Below, piece after piece: positions 22,901 through 31,141 of a stretch of DNA of 32,364 nt. A program made the translations under genes and the position numbers. The notes under the pieces are model-generated. The model saw only the letters and a list, made by a program, of their open reading frames with translations. It was not told where the DNA came from and searched no databases. The stretch comes from Bacillus sp. (in: firmicutes) (GTDB lineage Bacteria; Bacillota; Clostridia; Lachnospirales; Lachnospiraceae). The DNA lies in the NCBI GenBank assembly GCA_023666125.1, contig JAMPCN010000001.1, positions 201,522-233,885 on the forward strand. The letters run 5' to 3'. Each line of letters begins with the position of its first letter. The first letter of the stretch is position 1.

Positions 22901-23413
22901 GAGGGGGCGGACGCACACGAGGCATCGGCCGCGCTTTCCGACAGAAAAAACGTGCTTTCCGTTACGGTCATACAGGATATGCGGGAGCGGTTATCGACGA
23001 TGATGGAGAGTATGGATTATATTGTCGCGTTGATTATTATCTGTGCGGCCAGTCTGGCATTTATCGTGCTTTACAATCTGACGAATATCAATATTACGGA
23101 GAGAATACGCGAGATTGCCACTATCAAGGTACTTGGATTTTACGCGAAAGAGACGGCGGACTATGTATTCCGGGAAAATATGGTATTGACCGGTATGGGC
23201 GGCATTGTCGGTTTGTTTCTCGGGAAATGGCTGCACTGGTTCGTCATGCGCCGCGTGAATATCGATATGGTGTCGTTTAAGATATTAATTACGCCGCTCA
23301 GCTATGTATTAAGTTTGTTGTTTACGTTTGCTTTTGCTGCTTTTGTAAATCTTATTATGTTTTTCAAACTGGAAAAAATCAATATGGCAGAGTCTTTAAA
23401 ATCCATAGAATAG
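19919..23413 (+). CDS. Large FtsX/MacB-type ABC permease with extracellular heptad-repeat coil
   Basis: The protein is 1164 aa. A first helix lies at about 18-38 (YLAIFAIVMLGVALFIGL), followed by an outer domain, then a very long charged coiled coil (about residues 260-608) built of heptads such as EKEIRDG and AELADGR. The first FtsX domain (about 630-770, including VLKALGYGNAAIMGKFLF) follows, and then a second core with helix at about 805-825, an outer domain and an FtsX domain at the C-terminus (IATIKVLGFYAKE). This is the two-FtsX-domain architecture of peptide/lipid exporters, with the coil as an extracellular stalk. A hairpin of two antiparallel coils is suggested by a Pro-Gly break in the middle (VPPGVSAELD, near 427). 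Substrate is unknown. The start at 19919 has only a weak ribosome binding site; 19931 is an alternative. Confidence 0.88.
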   Translation: MSGGMIKTTIREIKGSFGRYLAIFAIVMLGVALFIGLKATTPAMIATEQDYLREQHFYDFRLLSTIGFEPEDVERLAQFPEIEDVEGTITVDAICAIGDGNESVYKLQVVPERINQVVLSAGRMPERSDECVLDDAMYDESLLGAKITVTENNGEDTLDMLHHTIYTVVGFVRSPCYINFERGNSSVGDGKIAGFFCVPKEAFDCDYLTEIYLTTKSKYDVYTDEYNDYIDSLQDGLEDKTEELALARYTRLVEDAQVEIDDARIELADKTKEAQEELADAWQEILDGEKEILDGEQDIADGEKEIRDGEREIADAEQEIRDGEKEIADGEREIQEKEVEIADAEEELSYHEWEIFDNEIRLISARDELEAAKGELSEQENALAAKEAELLSAESDLEEMKADLEAQREEAIAGKKYIEDTLAAVPPGVSAELDAMRPQLEEQLAAIDAGLAQIQDGLNQINSGQAQMQEGKEQIQAGKEQLRAARDEITYNDEVLKKAEEELQSAKDEVTKARQELEDGKEELAKAKQELEDGKAELADGRKELAKARTELADAKIELEDGKAELEDGRIELADGKKEYEDAKAEFEEEVADAQQKIEDAQKELNDIEEPDEYVLTRNANVGYACYESDSNIVAGIANVFPVFFFLVAALICMTTMNRMVEEQRTQIGVLKALGYGNAAIMGKFLFYAGSAAATGAAAGCAVGTWLFPKVIWTGYRIMYSMGDIQYYFDIWTAILSMAAALLCSVGAAYFSCRYELYSEPANLIRPKAPKSGKRIFLEKIPFIWSRMKFLHKVSARNLIRYKKRFFMMILGISGCTALLVTGFGIKDSVTDVADMQYDEIQMYDIGISFSEGLKEAQFDALTEQTEDMLSQIAFLYEESVDMDFGGKTKSVYLEIPENVEEIAAFLSLHTKDGEEIPYPGKGEAVLTEKIAENMGIKAGDKVTLRDSDMNQMTVTVSALCENFVSNYIYIHQDTYEEQLGIEPEYKNAYAMLQEGADAHEASAALSDRKNVLSVTVIQDMRERLSTMMESMDYIVALIIICAASLAFIVLYNLTNINITERIREIATIKVLGFYAKETADYVFRENMVLTGMGGIVGLFLGKWLHWFVMRRVNIDMVSFKILITPLSYVLSLLFTFAFAAFVNLIMFFKLEKINMAESLKSIE
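20702..21742 (+). repeat. Coding 21-nt/heptad repeat arrays in the permease coil
   Basis: Two arrays (about 20770-20960 and 21430-21690) repeat units such as GAAATCCGTGACGGCGAAC and their variants every 21 nt, encoding seven-residue coil repeats EKEIADG and AELADGK. Repeats are conserved at nucleotide level, so expansion or contraction in steps of 21 nt is plausible. Confidence 0.7.
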
Positions 23414-23440
23414 GGTTAGTGTAAACATGGAGGATTTAGT

Positions 23441-23884
23441 ATGGACATTAATCAGGCGCTGAATGATGTGCTGGTAAAGGTATTTCGGAATATTAATGCG
23501 GTGGAAGAGCAGGCAATCCGCACGGAAGAGTATAAGGATGTTACCGTAAACGACATGCACGTGATAGAGGCAATCGGAATAGAAGAAAAAAAGAATATGA
23601 CCACCGTTGCCAAGTCGCTTCATGTGACGACGGGAACGCTTACCATTTCCATTAACAGTCTTGTGAAAAAGAATTACGTGGAAAGGGTAAGGAGCGAAGA
23701 GGACAGACGGGTTGTCCTTGTCTCTCTGACGGAAAAAGGGAAAAAGGCGTTTCTCCACCACAGGCAGTTTCATGACAAAATGGTACATGAAATCGTGGAA
23801 GAACTTTCGGACGAGGAAAAGCTTGTGCTGGAGAAAGCCTTAAACCGTATTAATCAGTTCTTTCTTTCCAAAGAAAGAGGCTGA
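23441..23884 (+). CDS. MarR-family transcriptional regulator
   Basis: This is a winged-helix repressor/activator expected to bind palindromic DNA as a dimer. The 147-aa protein has the MarR pattern: N-terminal dimerisation helix, DMHVIEAIG, recognition helix region TTGTLTISINSLVKKNYVERV, and the wing with conserved SEEDRRVVLVSLTEKGK. It follows the ABC permease by 27 bp with a GGAGG site, so it is probably the last gene of that operon and its regulator. Its 3' end overlaps the convergent DUF885 gene by 31 bp. The ligand is unknown; for an exporter operon, the transported toxic compound would be a natural candidate. Confidence 0.92.
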   Translation: MDINQALNDVLVKVFRNINAVEEQAIRTEEYKDVTVNDMHVIEAIGIEEKKNMTTVAKSLHVTTGTLTISINSLVKKNYVERVRSEEDRRVVLVSLTEKGKKAFLHHRQFHDKMVHEIVEELSDEEKLVLEKALNRINQFFLSKERG

Positions 23885-25713
23885 CGTCCTGTGCGGGTAA
23901 CGGCAAGCAGGCGGGAGAGTGTGCGAAAATCTGCGGGGCCGTTATTTAACAGGAAAGTATGAAAGCGGTATAAAGTATAGGAATCACCCCAGGCGTTTTC
24001 GGCCTGGTTTTTTAACCTTTCGATTTCCAGATATCCCAAATAGTATTGGGGATAATTGCACGGTTCTTCTATGATGTATTCATAAACGGCGAGAATATCT
24101 TCCTCATTGGTAAAACCTACTGTGGAAAGAATTTCGCGGACTCTTTCATAGGAAGCGCCCTCATAATGGATAATAATATCTAATAGGGAATACAGGCATA
24201 ACTGAATCTGCCTGTTCAGTTTATGTATCTGATATATTACTTCCGTTTCCGGGTGTGCGTCCTTTGTCATTTGTATGGCATAGTCATAGGAGTTGAGTTC
24301 AACATACATGGCCCATCCCTCTACATAGCCGCCATAATGTAAGATGCTGCGCAGTGGGGAAACGCCGGTAAGCTGCCGGTGATATCCGCTGTAGACGGTC
24401 TGATAAAGATGTCCGGGATATCCCTCATGCGCAAGCGTTGTAAAAAGAGAAAGTCCATCTGCGGTGTCCATGCCGTTAATGTAAATGGTATTTTTGCTCA
24501 TGTCATCGATGGGCGGCGTTAAATAAAAGGCGGGCGCGGAGTAGGGAGCCAGGCTTGCGTCCAGATATTTAACGCTGCATAGAGGAGGCGTTTCGCCAAG
24601 GGTAAGAAGCGGTATGGCGGGGTAGTCCTCCGCTATCATGTTTTGCAGATAGGAGAGCATATTTTCCGCGGACAGGTCGGGGAAAGAGGTATCTTCTTCG
24701 GACAAAGTATCTTTCAGCCCGGGATTTTCCTGTAATAAACGGATAAGAGCCGTATAATTTTTCTCAAAGTCCAGGGAGAGCATTTGTTTCATTTCCGGAA
24801 TACTATGGGAAGAGCCGGTTATAAAACGCAGATATGCCTGATAGTATTCCTGTCCGTCGGCATAGTGGGAAAGACCGCACAGGCTGCCGTTTTCGGCTTT
24901 TAACAGTGTCAGTTCATCGGCAAGTCTGTTGTATGCGGGAGCGACAACGGTTGTAAGGAGACGCTTGTTTTCCGCCTGCCAGGCTTTTGCTTCCGATTCA
25001 TTGATGATGTTTTCCTGCACCAATGTTTCCAGACGTTCCGCAAAAGTAGTTTCCAGAAAGTGGCTGTCCGTAGTTAATTGTTCCGCATCCATGAATGCGC
25101 TGCATTGCTCGATTACTTTATTGGCAGAACGCTCGGACATAAAAAGACCGTAGTCGGCTTTTTCCTGTTCATAAAGGATAAGGCCGCTTAGGTAGGCGGG
25201 AATCTGCGACAGGATCGACAGATAGCTTTCAATATCCTCTGCGGAGGATATGCGGTAGTTGGCGAGCAGGATAGGTAGTTGAGCCTGTACGCCGGAAGCC
25301 GGGGAAAGCGGTTCTTCATAATACGGGTAGGAAGCGCAGGCCTCACGCGCCGTTAAGTAAGTGGAGAGCAGGATATAGGTGTATTGATTGGCGGAAGACA
25401 TTTTTTCCGGATGGAATTTTTGCAGCGCGTTAAGCGCGGCCCGGGTGTTTTCCAAATCTTCTAACGCCTGACCGGCATGGTAGGCGTTAAGCGTAAGCGT
25501 TTTTTCATCGATGCCGTATGCGGCGGGGTTTGTCAACGTATAGTGCAGGTTGATGGGGTTGGAACATAACTCCGACAAAAAGAATTTCTCCGCATATGTT
25601 TCAAAGCGGGAATCTTCATGAGAGCGGCTGTAAAGAAAAAGAGTGAATAAGATAAAAAGGAGCAGTAAAAGAATTGCCCCTATCCATTGTTTGGGAGAAA
25701 GCTTTTTTTTCAA
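23854..25713 (-). CDS. Membrane-anchored DUF885 zinc peptidase-like protein
   Basis: This is a predicted metallopeptidase of the DUF885 group, anchored to the outer face of the membrane. An N-terminal signal anchor (about residues 11-28, rich in Leu/Ile) has no lipobox Cys. The helical body of 619 aa carries the HEGYPGH motif at 429-435, a variant of HExxH with a wider spacing that is standard for this family. Another family block, YVEGWAMYVE, lies about 35 residues later and probably supplies the third ligand. The start is a TTG (25711-25713) preceded by a weak AGG; no better start is visible. The 3' end runs 31 bp into the convergent MarR gene. Substrate unknown. Confidence 0.85.
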   Translation of the reverse strand: MKKKLSPKQWIGAILLLLLFILFTLFLYSRSHEDSRFETYAEKFFLSELCSNPINLHYTLTNPAAYGIDEKTLTLNAYHAGQALEDLENTRAALNALQKFHPEKMSSANQYTYILLSTYLTAREACASYPYYEEPLSPASGVQAQLPILLANYRISSAEDIESYLSILSQIPAYLSGLILYEQEKADYGLFMSERSANKVIEQCSAFMDAEQLTTDSHFLETTFAERLETLVQENIINESEAKAWQAENKRLLTTVVAPAYNRLADELTLLKAENGSLCGLSHYADGQEYYQAYLRFITGSSHSIPEMKQMLSLDFEKNYTALIRLLQENPGLKDTLSEEDTSFPDLSAENMLSYLQNMIAEDYPAIPLLTLGETPPLCSVKYLDASLAPYSAPAFYLTPPIDDMSKNTIYINGMDTADGLSLFTTLAHEGYPGHLYQTVYSGYHRQLTGVSPLRSILHYGGYVEGWAMYVELNSYDYAIQMTKDAHPETEVIYQIHKLNRQIQLCLYSLLDIIIHYEGASYERVREILSTVGFTNEEDILAVYEYIIEEPCNYPQYYLGYLEIERLKNQAENAWGDSYTLYRFHTFLLNNGPADFRTLSRLLAVTRTGRQPLSLERKN

Positions 25714-25792
25714 TGATATAACCTGTTTCCGACAGCTTTACTTCAATATATGTAAAAATGGCGTGAAGCATGCATGGAAAGTGCCTGTAACG

Positions 25793-26881
25793 TCAGAAGA
25801 CAATCCGGTCTCTGCCGTTTTCTTTTCCCATATATAATTTTTCGTCGGCTTCCTTGATAGTGGAGTCGATATCGGAATGAAAATCGTATTCCGTAAGGCC
25901 GAACGTCATGGCGATGGAGAATGTTTTTTCGCCTGCACGAAATTGCAGGGCTTTAATGTTATCTTTTAATTCTTCCAAAAGACAGAACGCTTCGTCGCCG
26001 TTGCAGGAGGGGAAAACAATCAAAAATTCCTCGCCGCCCCATCTGGCGATGAAACTCTTTTTACCCAGAGTGGTCTGCATTGTCTTGGCGATACCCTGTA
26101 AAACGGAGTCTCCAACGTCATGTCCGTAATTGTCGTTTACCTTTTTGAAAAAGTCAATATCGCAGATACAGATGCTGGTGAACTCCTGATTAGAGGGAAT
26201 TAAAAGCGTCTCCAGATACTGCATTGCCTTACGCCTGTTATGCAGTCCGGTCAGTGCGTCAGTATTCGCCTGTCCTAAAAGCTGGTTGTTGTAGTCTATC
26301 AGTTTGCTTTCCATCGCCTGAGAGTCCTTGCTAAAAATATAGACTATCATGGAGATGCACCAGAAAATAGCGATGGTATTAATAATCTGTAAAATATTAA
26401 CGCTGATGGTCGGCAGCGTAACAACAGGGTCTCTCATACGGCAGAAAAAGAAAAGATAAATGCGCAAAAGACAGAGTACGGAAGCGACAAAAATCTTAAA
26501 CTGATATTGGGAATAGCCGGAAAAAAAGCAGAGTACCAGCAGAACGAGAAGAAAATGCTGTACGCCGATATCCCAGCCGAAGTAAACAAGATTGACAATA
26601 ATCCATGCAGCCGTACATGCATTCAGCGTATAGACAACAGCAGTCGTATTGTGGCGGTATGACATGATAAAAATATACAGATACATCAGAAAAGAAACTA
26701 ATAAAATCGCAATTCCGATATTGTTTAACATACTGATATAGATTATACTATTTAAAACAATATAAAAAAGCATGGAGAGAACCAAAATTCTAACGACAAC
26801 AATTAACTTAGGAGATTCGTTGGGGTCGCTTGTATCTTTGCTTATGTATTTGACTGCTTTATCAAGCCAGGGATGGTTCAT
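25793..26881 (-). CDS. Integral-membrane diguanylate cyclase (GGDEF)
   Basis: The enzyme makes cyclic di-GMP from GTP. Residues about 25-190 contain about six hydrophobic helices, without a recognised sensor domain. The GGDEF domain covers about 205-362, with TDALTGLHNRR, the metal site DIDFFKKVNDNYGHDVGD and the active-site loop RWGGEEF (GGEEF at 282-286). The RxxD inhibitory site that normally lies five residues before GGDEF is not seen, so product inhibition may be absent. The start at 26881 has an AAAGG about 13 nt upstream and shares a 100-bp divergent intergenic region with the histidine kinase gene. The lone DUF885 gene follows 79 bp downstream. Confidence 0.93.
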   Translation of the reverse strand: MNHPWLDKAVKYISKDTSDPNESPKLIVVVRILVLSMLFYIVLNSIIYISMLNNIGIAILLVSFLMYLYIFIMSYRHNTTAVVYTLNACTAAWIIVNLVYFGWDIGVQHFLLVLLVLCFFSGYSQYQFKIFVASVLCLLRIYLFFFCRMRDPVVTLPTISVNILQIINTIAIFWCISMIVYIFSKDSQAMESKLIDYNNQLLGQANTDALTGLHNRRKAMQYLETLLIPSNQEFTSICICDIDFFKKVNDNYGHDVGDSVLQGIAKTMQTTLGKKSFIARWGGEEFLIVFPSCNGDEAFCLLEELKDNIKALQFRAGEKTFSIAMTFGLTEYDFHSDIDSTIKEADEKLYMGKENGRDRIVF

Positions 26882-26924
26882 TATGGTATCCGTGCCTTTC
26901 TCGTTAAGAAATAATAAGACATAT

Positions 26925-26930
26925 TATAAT
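26925..26930 (+). promoter_or_regulatory. Probable -10 of the sensor-kinase operon in the divergent region
   Basis: A perfect TATAAT lies 51 bp upstream of the kinase start. No good -35 is seen at 16-18 bp spacing. The same AT-rich stretch may carry the divergent promoter of the GGDEF gene, for which TATTAT-like strings exist on the minus strand. Confidence 0.4.
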
Positions 26931-26981
26931 AATACACCCATTTGCGAAAAAACGCAATATAAGCGTAAGAAAGACGAATCG

Positions 26982-28475
26982 ATGAATAAATATTCTTTAA
27001 AAAATAAGTTAATGCTGTTGACATTAGTAACGGTGCTTCCTTTCGTGGGCATTACGCTCTATCTTATTTTTTCCCTGCATAATTACAGTAACGCTTATGA
27101 TGAGATAGTCAGCAACATGACGATTGCAAACAGTTATAATTTATACTTCAAGGAAGAGATGGACGAGAGCCTTTATAAATTAGTGGTAGGCGCCGTGACT
27201 TTTGATACTATAAAAGAAGACGATACCTTACAGGATCCGTATGAAGTGATAGACGATTTACGGGAAGACTTTGGCGTTCTGATGCGGATTACGACGGACA
27301 GGGAAAGTAAATCGTGGTTACAGCGTCTGCTGCGAAATATTGATACCTTGCAGGACAGGGTCGATGATATCAAAGTGAATCTGGATGAGGGCGGACACTA
27401 TGATGAAAATATTGATATGCTGGATAACAACATTTATATTTTGACGGAGTTGATTCAGGATAATATCCAATATTATATTTACTATCAGACGCAGAGTATT
27501 GAAAGCCTCAAAGTGCAGTTAAACAGCCAGATTCAGAAATTTGTCGTTTTGTGGATAATGCTTTTATCGGCTATTATCGTATGTGTCCTGGTCGTGGCGG
27601 TTGTTATTTCCAACAGCATTACGGAGCCTATCAGAAAATTGTGCGGTGTGACAAGGCAGATTTCAGAGGGCGATTTTTCGGTTCGCGCCGGGGTGAAGAC
27701 AAGAGACGAGGTAGCGCAGCTTTCCGACAGTATTAATGAAATGTCGCAGCATCTGGAAGTGATGGTCAGCCAGATTAAGGAGGATGAGAGGAAGATGCGT
27801 TATGCGGAACTGCGTCTTTTGCAGGAACAGATTAATCCTCATTTTCTGTACAATACGCTTGATACGATTATCTGGTTGATAGAGGGGAATCTGACAGGGC
27901 AGGCGGTGGACATGGTAGTCTCGTTATCGGATTTTTTCCGTCTGGTTTTAAGCCATGGGCAGGAATTTATTACGATTAAGGATGAGGAACTGCATATCCG
28001 CAGCTATTTGGAAATCCAGCAGGTACGCTACCATGATATTCTGGATTATGAGATTACGATTGCGGAGGAATTGTATCCTTATAAAATTTTGAAACTGACC
28101 TTACAGCCGCTTGTGGAGAATGCTTTATACCATGGCATTAAATATAAAAGGGCAAAAGGAAAGATTACGATTACCGGTTCCATGACGGAAGATGAGAACG
28201 GTAAGAAAATCTGTCTTTCCGTCATGGATAACGGCGTGGGAATGGAGCAGGACGAGCTGCAGCGTCTGCAAAAAGAGATTACCCGCCCCTGCAAAGAGAC
28301 GGAAAGCGGATTCGGACTGGCCAATGTCAATGAACGGATTCGTATGAATTTCGGCATGGCGTACGGCATGACGATTACTTCCGAAAAGGGAAAGGGAACA
28401 ACCGTAACGGTAATGATTCCGGCACAGCGGATGGAGAGTTCGGCGGAAAGGAGTGCGTATGAGGTTCCGGTATAG
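26982..28475 (+). CDS. Sensor histidine kinase, YesM/LytS type
   Basis: This membrane kinase probably receives a sugar signal from the binding protein encoded next and phosphorylates the AraC-type regulator. It has a first helix at about 10-32, a modest extracellular helical domain (about 33-185), a second helix at about 187-208 and a HAMP domain (SITEPIRKLCGVTRQI onward). The His_kinase domain contains QINPHFLYNTLD with phospho-acceptor His287. The HATPase domain follows, with PLVENALYHGI (N box), MDNGVGM and GFGLANVNERIRM. The start at 26982 (MNKYSLKNKL) fits the signal-anchor position; the longer open frame overlaps the GGDEF gene antisense. The gene overlaps the next by 17 bp, which indicates coupling. 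Confidence 0.92.
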   Translation: MNKYSLKNKLMLLTLVTVLPFVGITLYLIFSLHNYSNAYDEIVSNMTIANSYNLYFKEEMDESLYKLVVGAVTFDTIKEDDTLQDPYEVIDDLREDFGVLMRITTDRESKSWLQRLLRNIDTLQDRVDDIKVNLDEGGHYDENIDMLDNNIYILTELIQDNIQYYIYYQTQSIESLKVQLNSQIQKFVVLWIMLLSAIIVCVLVVAVVISNSITEPIRKLCGVTRQISEGDFSVRAGVKTRDEVAQLSDSINEMSQHLEVMVSQIKEDERKMRYAELRLLQEQINPHFLYNTLDTIIWLIEGNLTGQAVDMVVSLSDFFRLVLSHGQEFITIKDEELHIRSYLEIQQVRYHDILDYEITIAEELYPYKILKLTLQPLVENALYHGIKYKRAKGKITITGSMTEDENGKKICLSVMDNGVGMEQDELQRLQKEITRPCKETESGFGLANVNERIRMNFGMAYGMTITSEKGKGTTVTVMIPAQRMESSAERSAYEVPV

Positions 28476-29499
28476 AAAAAGAAGACGGTATATGGCCGTT
28501 TTGGCACTATGTTTTGGGCTTGCGGGAATCTTTTCCGGGTGTGGGCCGTTTCAGGATGTGGTGATTGATAAGACGGATATGGAAAGACTGCCGGAGGAAG
28601 AGGAGGATTTAATTGTTGTCGGATTTTCACAGCTTGGAAGCGAATCGGTCTGGCGGACGGCCAACTCGGAATCCATTCAAAGAACGTTGACGAAAGAGAA
28701 CGGATTTTTTCTGGAATTTAATAATGCCAGACAGAAACAGGAAAACCAGATTAAGGCAATCCGGGGCTTTATTTCGCAGAGAGTGGATTATATCATATTT
28801 TCACCGGTGATGGAAGACGGATGGGAAACCGTTTTGCAGGAGGCGAAAGATGCCGGTATTCCTGTCATTTTAGTGGATAGAAGAGCGTCAGTTTCGGAGT
28901 CTCTCTATACGGCATGGGTTGGTTCCGACATGATGAAAGAAGGAGAGAAGGCAGGGCTTTGGCTGGAGGATTACCTGAAATCGCTTGGCAGAGAGGATGA
29001 TGAGATTAATATTGTCGTCTTGCAGGGAACAAGCGGTTCTTCGGCTTTACTTGGGAGGACGGCGGGCTTTGACGTCATTGCAAAAAAGCATTCCAACTGG
29101 CATATACTGGAACAGAAACCGTCGGATTTTACAACGGCAAAGGGCAAAGAAGTTATGGAGCAGTTTTTGAATAAATATGCGGACATTGATGTCGTTGTTT
29201 CCCAGAATGACGATATGACATTCGGCGTCTTGCAGGCCATGGAAGAAAAAGGCATTACAACGGGCGTAAACGGTGATGTGATTCTGATTTCTTTTGATGC
29301 GGTGCATGATGCGCTGGAAATGGTAGCGCAGGGCATTATTAATGTGGATGTGGAATGTAATCCTGAGCAGGGAGAGTACATTATGGACATTATCCGGAAA
29401 TTGGAAAACGGGGAGACGGTGGAAAAAGAAAATAACGTAGAGGAAAAGGTGTTCACGCCGGAAAATGTGGGGGAGTATCTGGATACGAGGACCTATTAA
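28459..29499 (+). CDS. Lipoprotein sugar-binding protein (Peripla_BP_4, YtfQ/RbsB-like), likely co-sensor
   Basis: The protein should bind a monosaccharide outside the cell and, given its position, present it to the histidine kinase. It has an Arg-rich start, a hydrophobic stretch and lipobox IFSGC (Cys28). The mature domain has the ribose/galactofuranose-binding pattern: VVGFSQLGSESVWRTANSES, QIKAIRGFISQRVDYIIFSP, AGIPVILVDR and a C-terminal EYIMDIIRKLENGE. ATG 28459 is preferred over the GTG at 28453, because AAAGGAG (28447-28453) then has 5-nt spacing. No permease or ATPase gene accompanies it. The arrangement parallels the XylFII-LytS/YesN xylose sensor of Clostridium beijerinckii. The ligand is not known. 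Confidence 0.88.
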   Translation: MRFRYRKRRRYMAVLALCFGLAGIFSGCGPFQDVVIDKTDMERLPEEEEDLIVVGFSQLGSESVWRTANSESIQRTLTKENGFFLEFNNARQKQENQIKAIRGFISQRVDYIIFSPVMEDGWETVLQEAKDAGIPVILVDRRASVSESLYTAWVGSDMMKEGEKAGLWLEDYLKSLGREDDEINIVVLQGTSGSSALLGRTAGFDVIAKKHSNWHILEQKPSDFTTAKGKEVMEQFLNKYADIDVVVSQNDDMTFGVLQAMEEKGITTGVNGDVILISFDAVHDALEMVAQGIINVDVECNPEQGEYIMDIIRKLENGETVEKENNVEEKVFTPENVGEYLDTRTY

Positions 29500-29518
29500 A
29501 GACAGGAGATAGGAAAGT

Positions 29519-31141
29519 ATGGCGTTAAAAGTTTTTTTGGTAGAGGATGAAAGCGTAGTAAGAGAGGGGCTTCGGGATAATATTCCGTGGCAGCAGTTTG
29601 GATATCAGTTTGTCGGGGAGGCGGGAGACGGAGAGATGGCCTTGCCGTTAATCAGAAAGACCAAACCGGATGTGTTGATTACGGATATTAAAATGCCGTT
29701 TATGGATGGGCTTTCCCTAAGCCATATCGTAGGACAGGAATTTCCGGAGATGAAAATCATTATCATCTCGGGATATGACGATTTTGAATACGCAAGACAG
29801 GCAATCAGGGAGGGGGTCGAGCAGTATCTGCTCAAGCCCATCACGAGAAGAACCCTGCAAAAAGCGTTGACGGAGGTAAAAGAAAAAATCGAGTCTGAAC
29901 AGGAACAGAAAAATTATCTGCATAAATATCAGGATGATATGCACGAGTATGAGCAGTTCTTTTTACGGAATTTTTTTGAGAAAGTCTTTGCGGGACAGCT
30001 TTCCGTGCAGGAGATTTATGAAGAGGCGCAGAAGCAGTCTTTGGATATCAATGCGCCGTGTTATAATTTGATTTTGATGAATGTGCAGGAGAAAAATGAT
30101 AAACGGATGGCAGGGGAAATCTGTCAAAAATGTTATGAGGAACTGATGCGGTTTTTGCTGCGCTTTTCCAATTATTATGTAGTCTTTCGCTGGAATGTCA
30201 ATATTTATGGCATTATGATAAAAGGAGAAGAGGAAAATATATTAGAGCGGACAAACAAGTGTCTGGAGGGCATAGAGCATATTTGCAGACCGTATGAGGA
30301 AGAACTGGACTGGTATGCGGCGGCAGGCGCGCCGGTGGAGCGGTTCAGTATGCTTTCCGACTGTTACCGGAAAGTAAATCATATTTTCAACTATCGTTTC
30401 TTTGAACCGTTTAAACATATTCTGTCGGAAAAGGCGCAGAGCGAGCCGGTGAGGGAGGGTGAAGCCGGGGCGTTGGAGAACATTGACACTTCCAAAATTA
30501 ATCCGGAATTAATCAAAGCGTTTCTGGCAAAAGGGCAGAAAGAGGAGGTCGGGGACTTTGTCGGCAATTTCTTAAACGGCATTGGAGAGGCGTTAAAGTC
30601 TAAGATATTCTGGGATTATCTGCTATTAAACGTCCGCTTTACCGCGCTTGCTTATATAGAGAGTCTTGGCGGCACACAGAAAGAATTTTTACAGAATGTG
30701 AATGCCGATAATATCCGGAAGATGGAAATGAGCCTGGAAAATATGCAGCATTATATAGAGGATATTTTAACGCAGGCGATTGCGTACCGTGACAGGGAAA
30801 ATGCCAGCCAGGGCAGGAAAGCCATGCAAAAAGCGCTCGCATATATCGAAGAAAATTACATGCAGGAGAGCCTTTCTTTGAATGAAATTGCGGAGACAAT
30901 GGAGGTAAGTCCTAATTATTTCAGCGCGACGTTCAGTCAGGAAATGCAGATGACATTTGTGGAATATGTGACGCAGAAGCGGATGGAGAAAGCAAAAACG
31001 CTGCTTTCAGATACGGAAATGCGCTCTCATGAGGTTGCGCTGGCGGTAGGTTATAAAAATCCTCATTATTTCAGTTTTGTTTTTAAGAAGACACAGGGAT
31101 GCACTCCCAGAGAATATCGGGCAGGCAAAGAGAAAGCTTAG
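29519..31141 (+). CDS. Response regulator with AraC DNA-binding domain, YesN type
   Basis: This is the cytoplasmic output of the sensing system. The receiver domain is at about 1-125, with acidic pocket VEDE, phospho-acceptor Asp56 in LITDIKMPFMDG, and the Thr/Ser and Lys switch residues in IIISGYDDFEYARQA and YLLKPI. A central region (about 150-420) is typical of long YesN proteins. Two AraC helix-turn-helix motifs are at about 440-535 (SLNEIAETMEVSPNYFSATFSQ and HEVALAVGYKNPHYFSFVFKK). AGGAG upstream supports the ATG; the gap to the binding-protein gene is 19 bp. Its stop overlaps that of the convergent repressor gene. Targets are not shown; the pectin-oligosaccharide or an unseen sugar operon are possibilities. 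Confidence 0.94.
   Translation: MALKVFLVEDESVVREGLRDNIPWQQFGYQFVGEAGDGEMALPLIRKTKPDVLITDIKMPFMDGLSLSHIVGQEFPEMKIIIISGYDDFEYARQAIREGVEQYLLKPITRRTLQKALTEVKEKIESEQEQKNYLHKYQDDMHEYEQFFLRNFFEKVFAGQLSVQEIYEEAQKQSLDINAPCYNLILMNVQEKNDKRMAGEICQKCYEELMRFLLRFSNYYVVFRWNVNIYGIMIKGEEENILERTNKCLEGIEHICRPYEEELDWYAAAGAPVERFSMLSDCYRKVNHIFNYRFFEPFKHILSEKAQSEPVREGEAGALENIDTSKINPELIKAFLAKGQKEEVGDFVGNFLNGIGEALKSKIFWDYLLLNVRFTALAYIESLGGTQKEFLQNVNADNIRKMEMSLENMQHYIEDILTQAIAYRDRENASQGRKAMQKALAYIEENYMQESLSLNEIAETMEVSPNYFSATFSQEMQMTFVEYVTQKRMEKAKTLLSDTEMRSHEVALAVGYKNPHYFSFVFKKTQGCTPREYRAGKEKA

Noticed and set aside
22529-22918. Minus-strand open frame inside the permease gene
   Set aside because: It is fully covered by the well-supported FtsX-type gene and has no features of its own.
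26772-26981. N-terminal extension of the histidine kinase into the GGDEF gene
   Set aside because: The extension is antisense to the GGDEF coding sequence and would place polar sequence before the signal anchor; ATG 26982 is the natural start.
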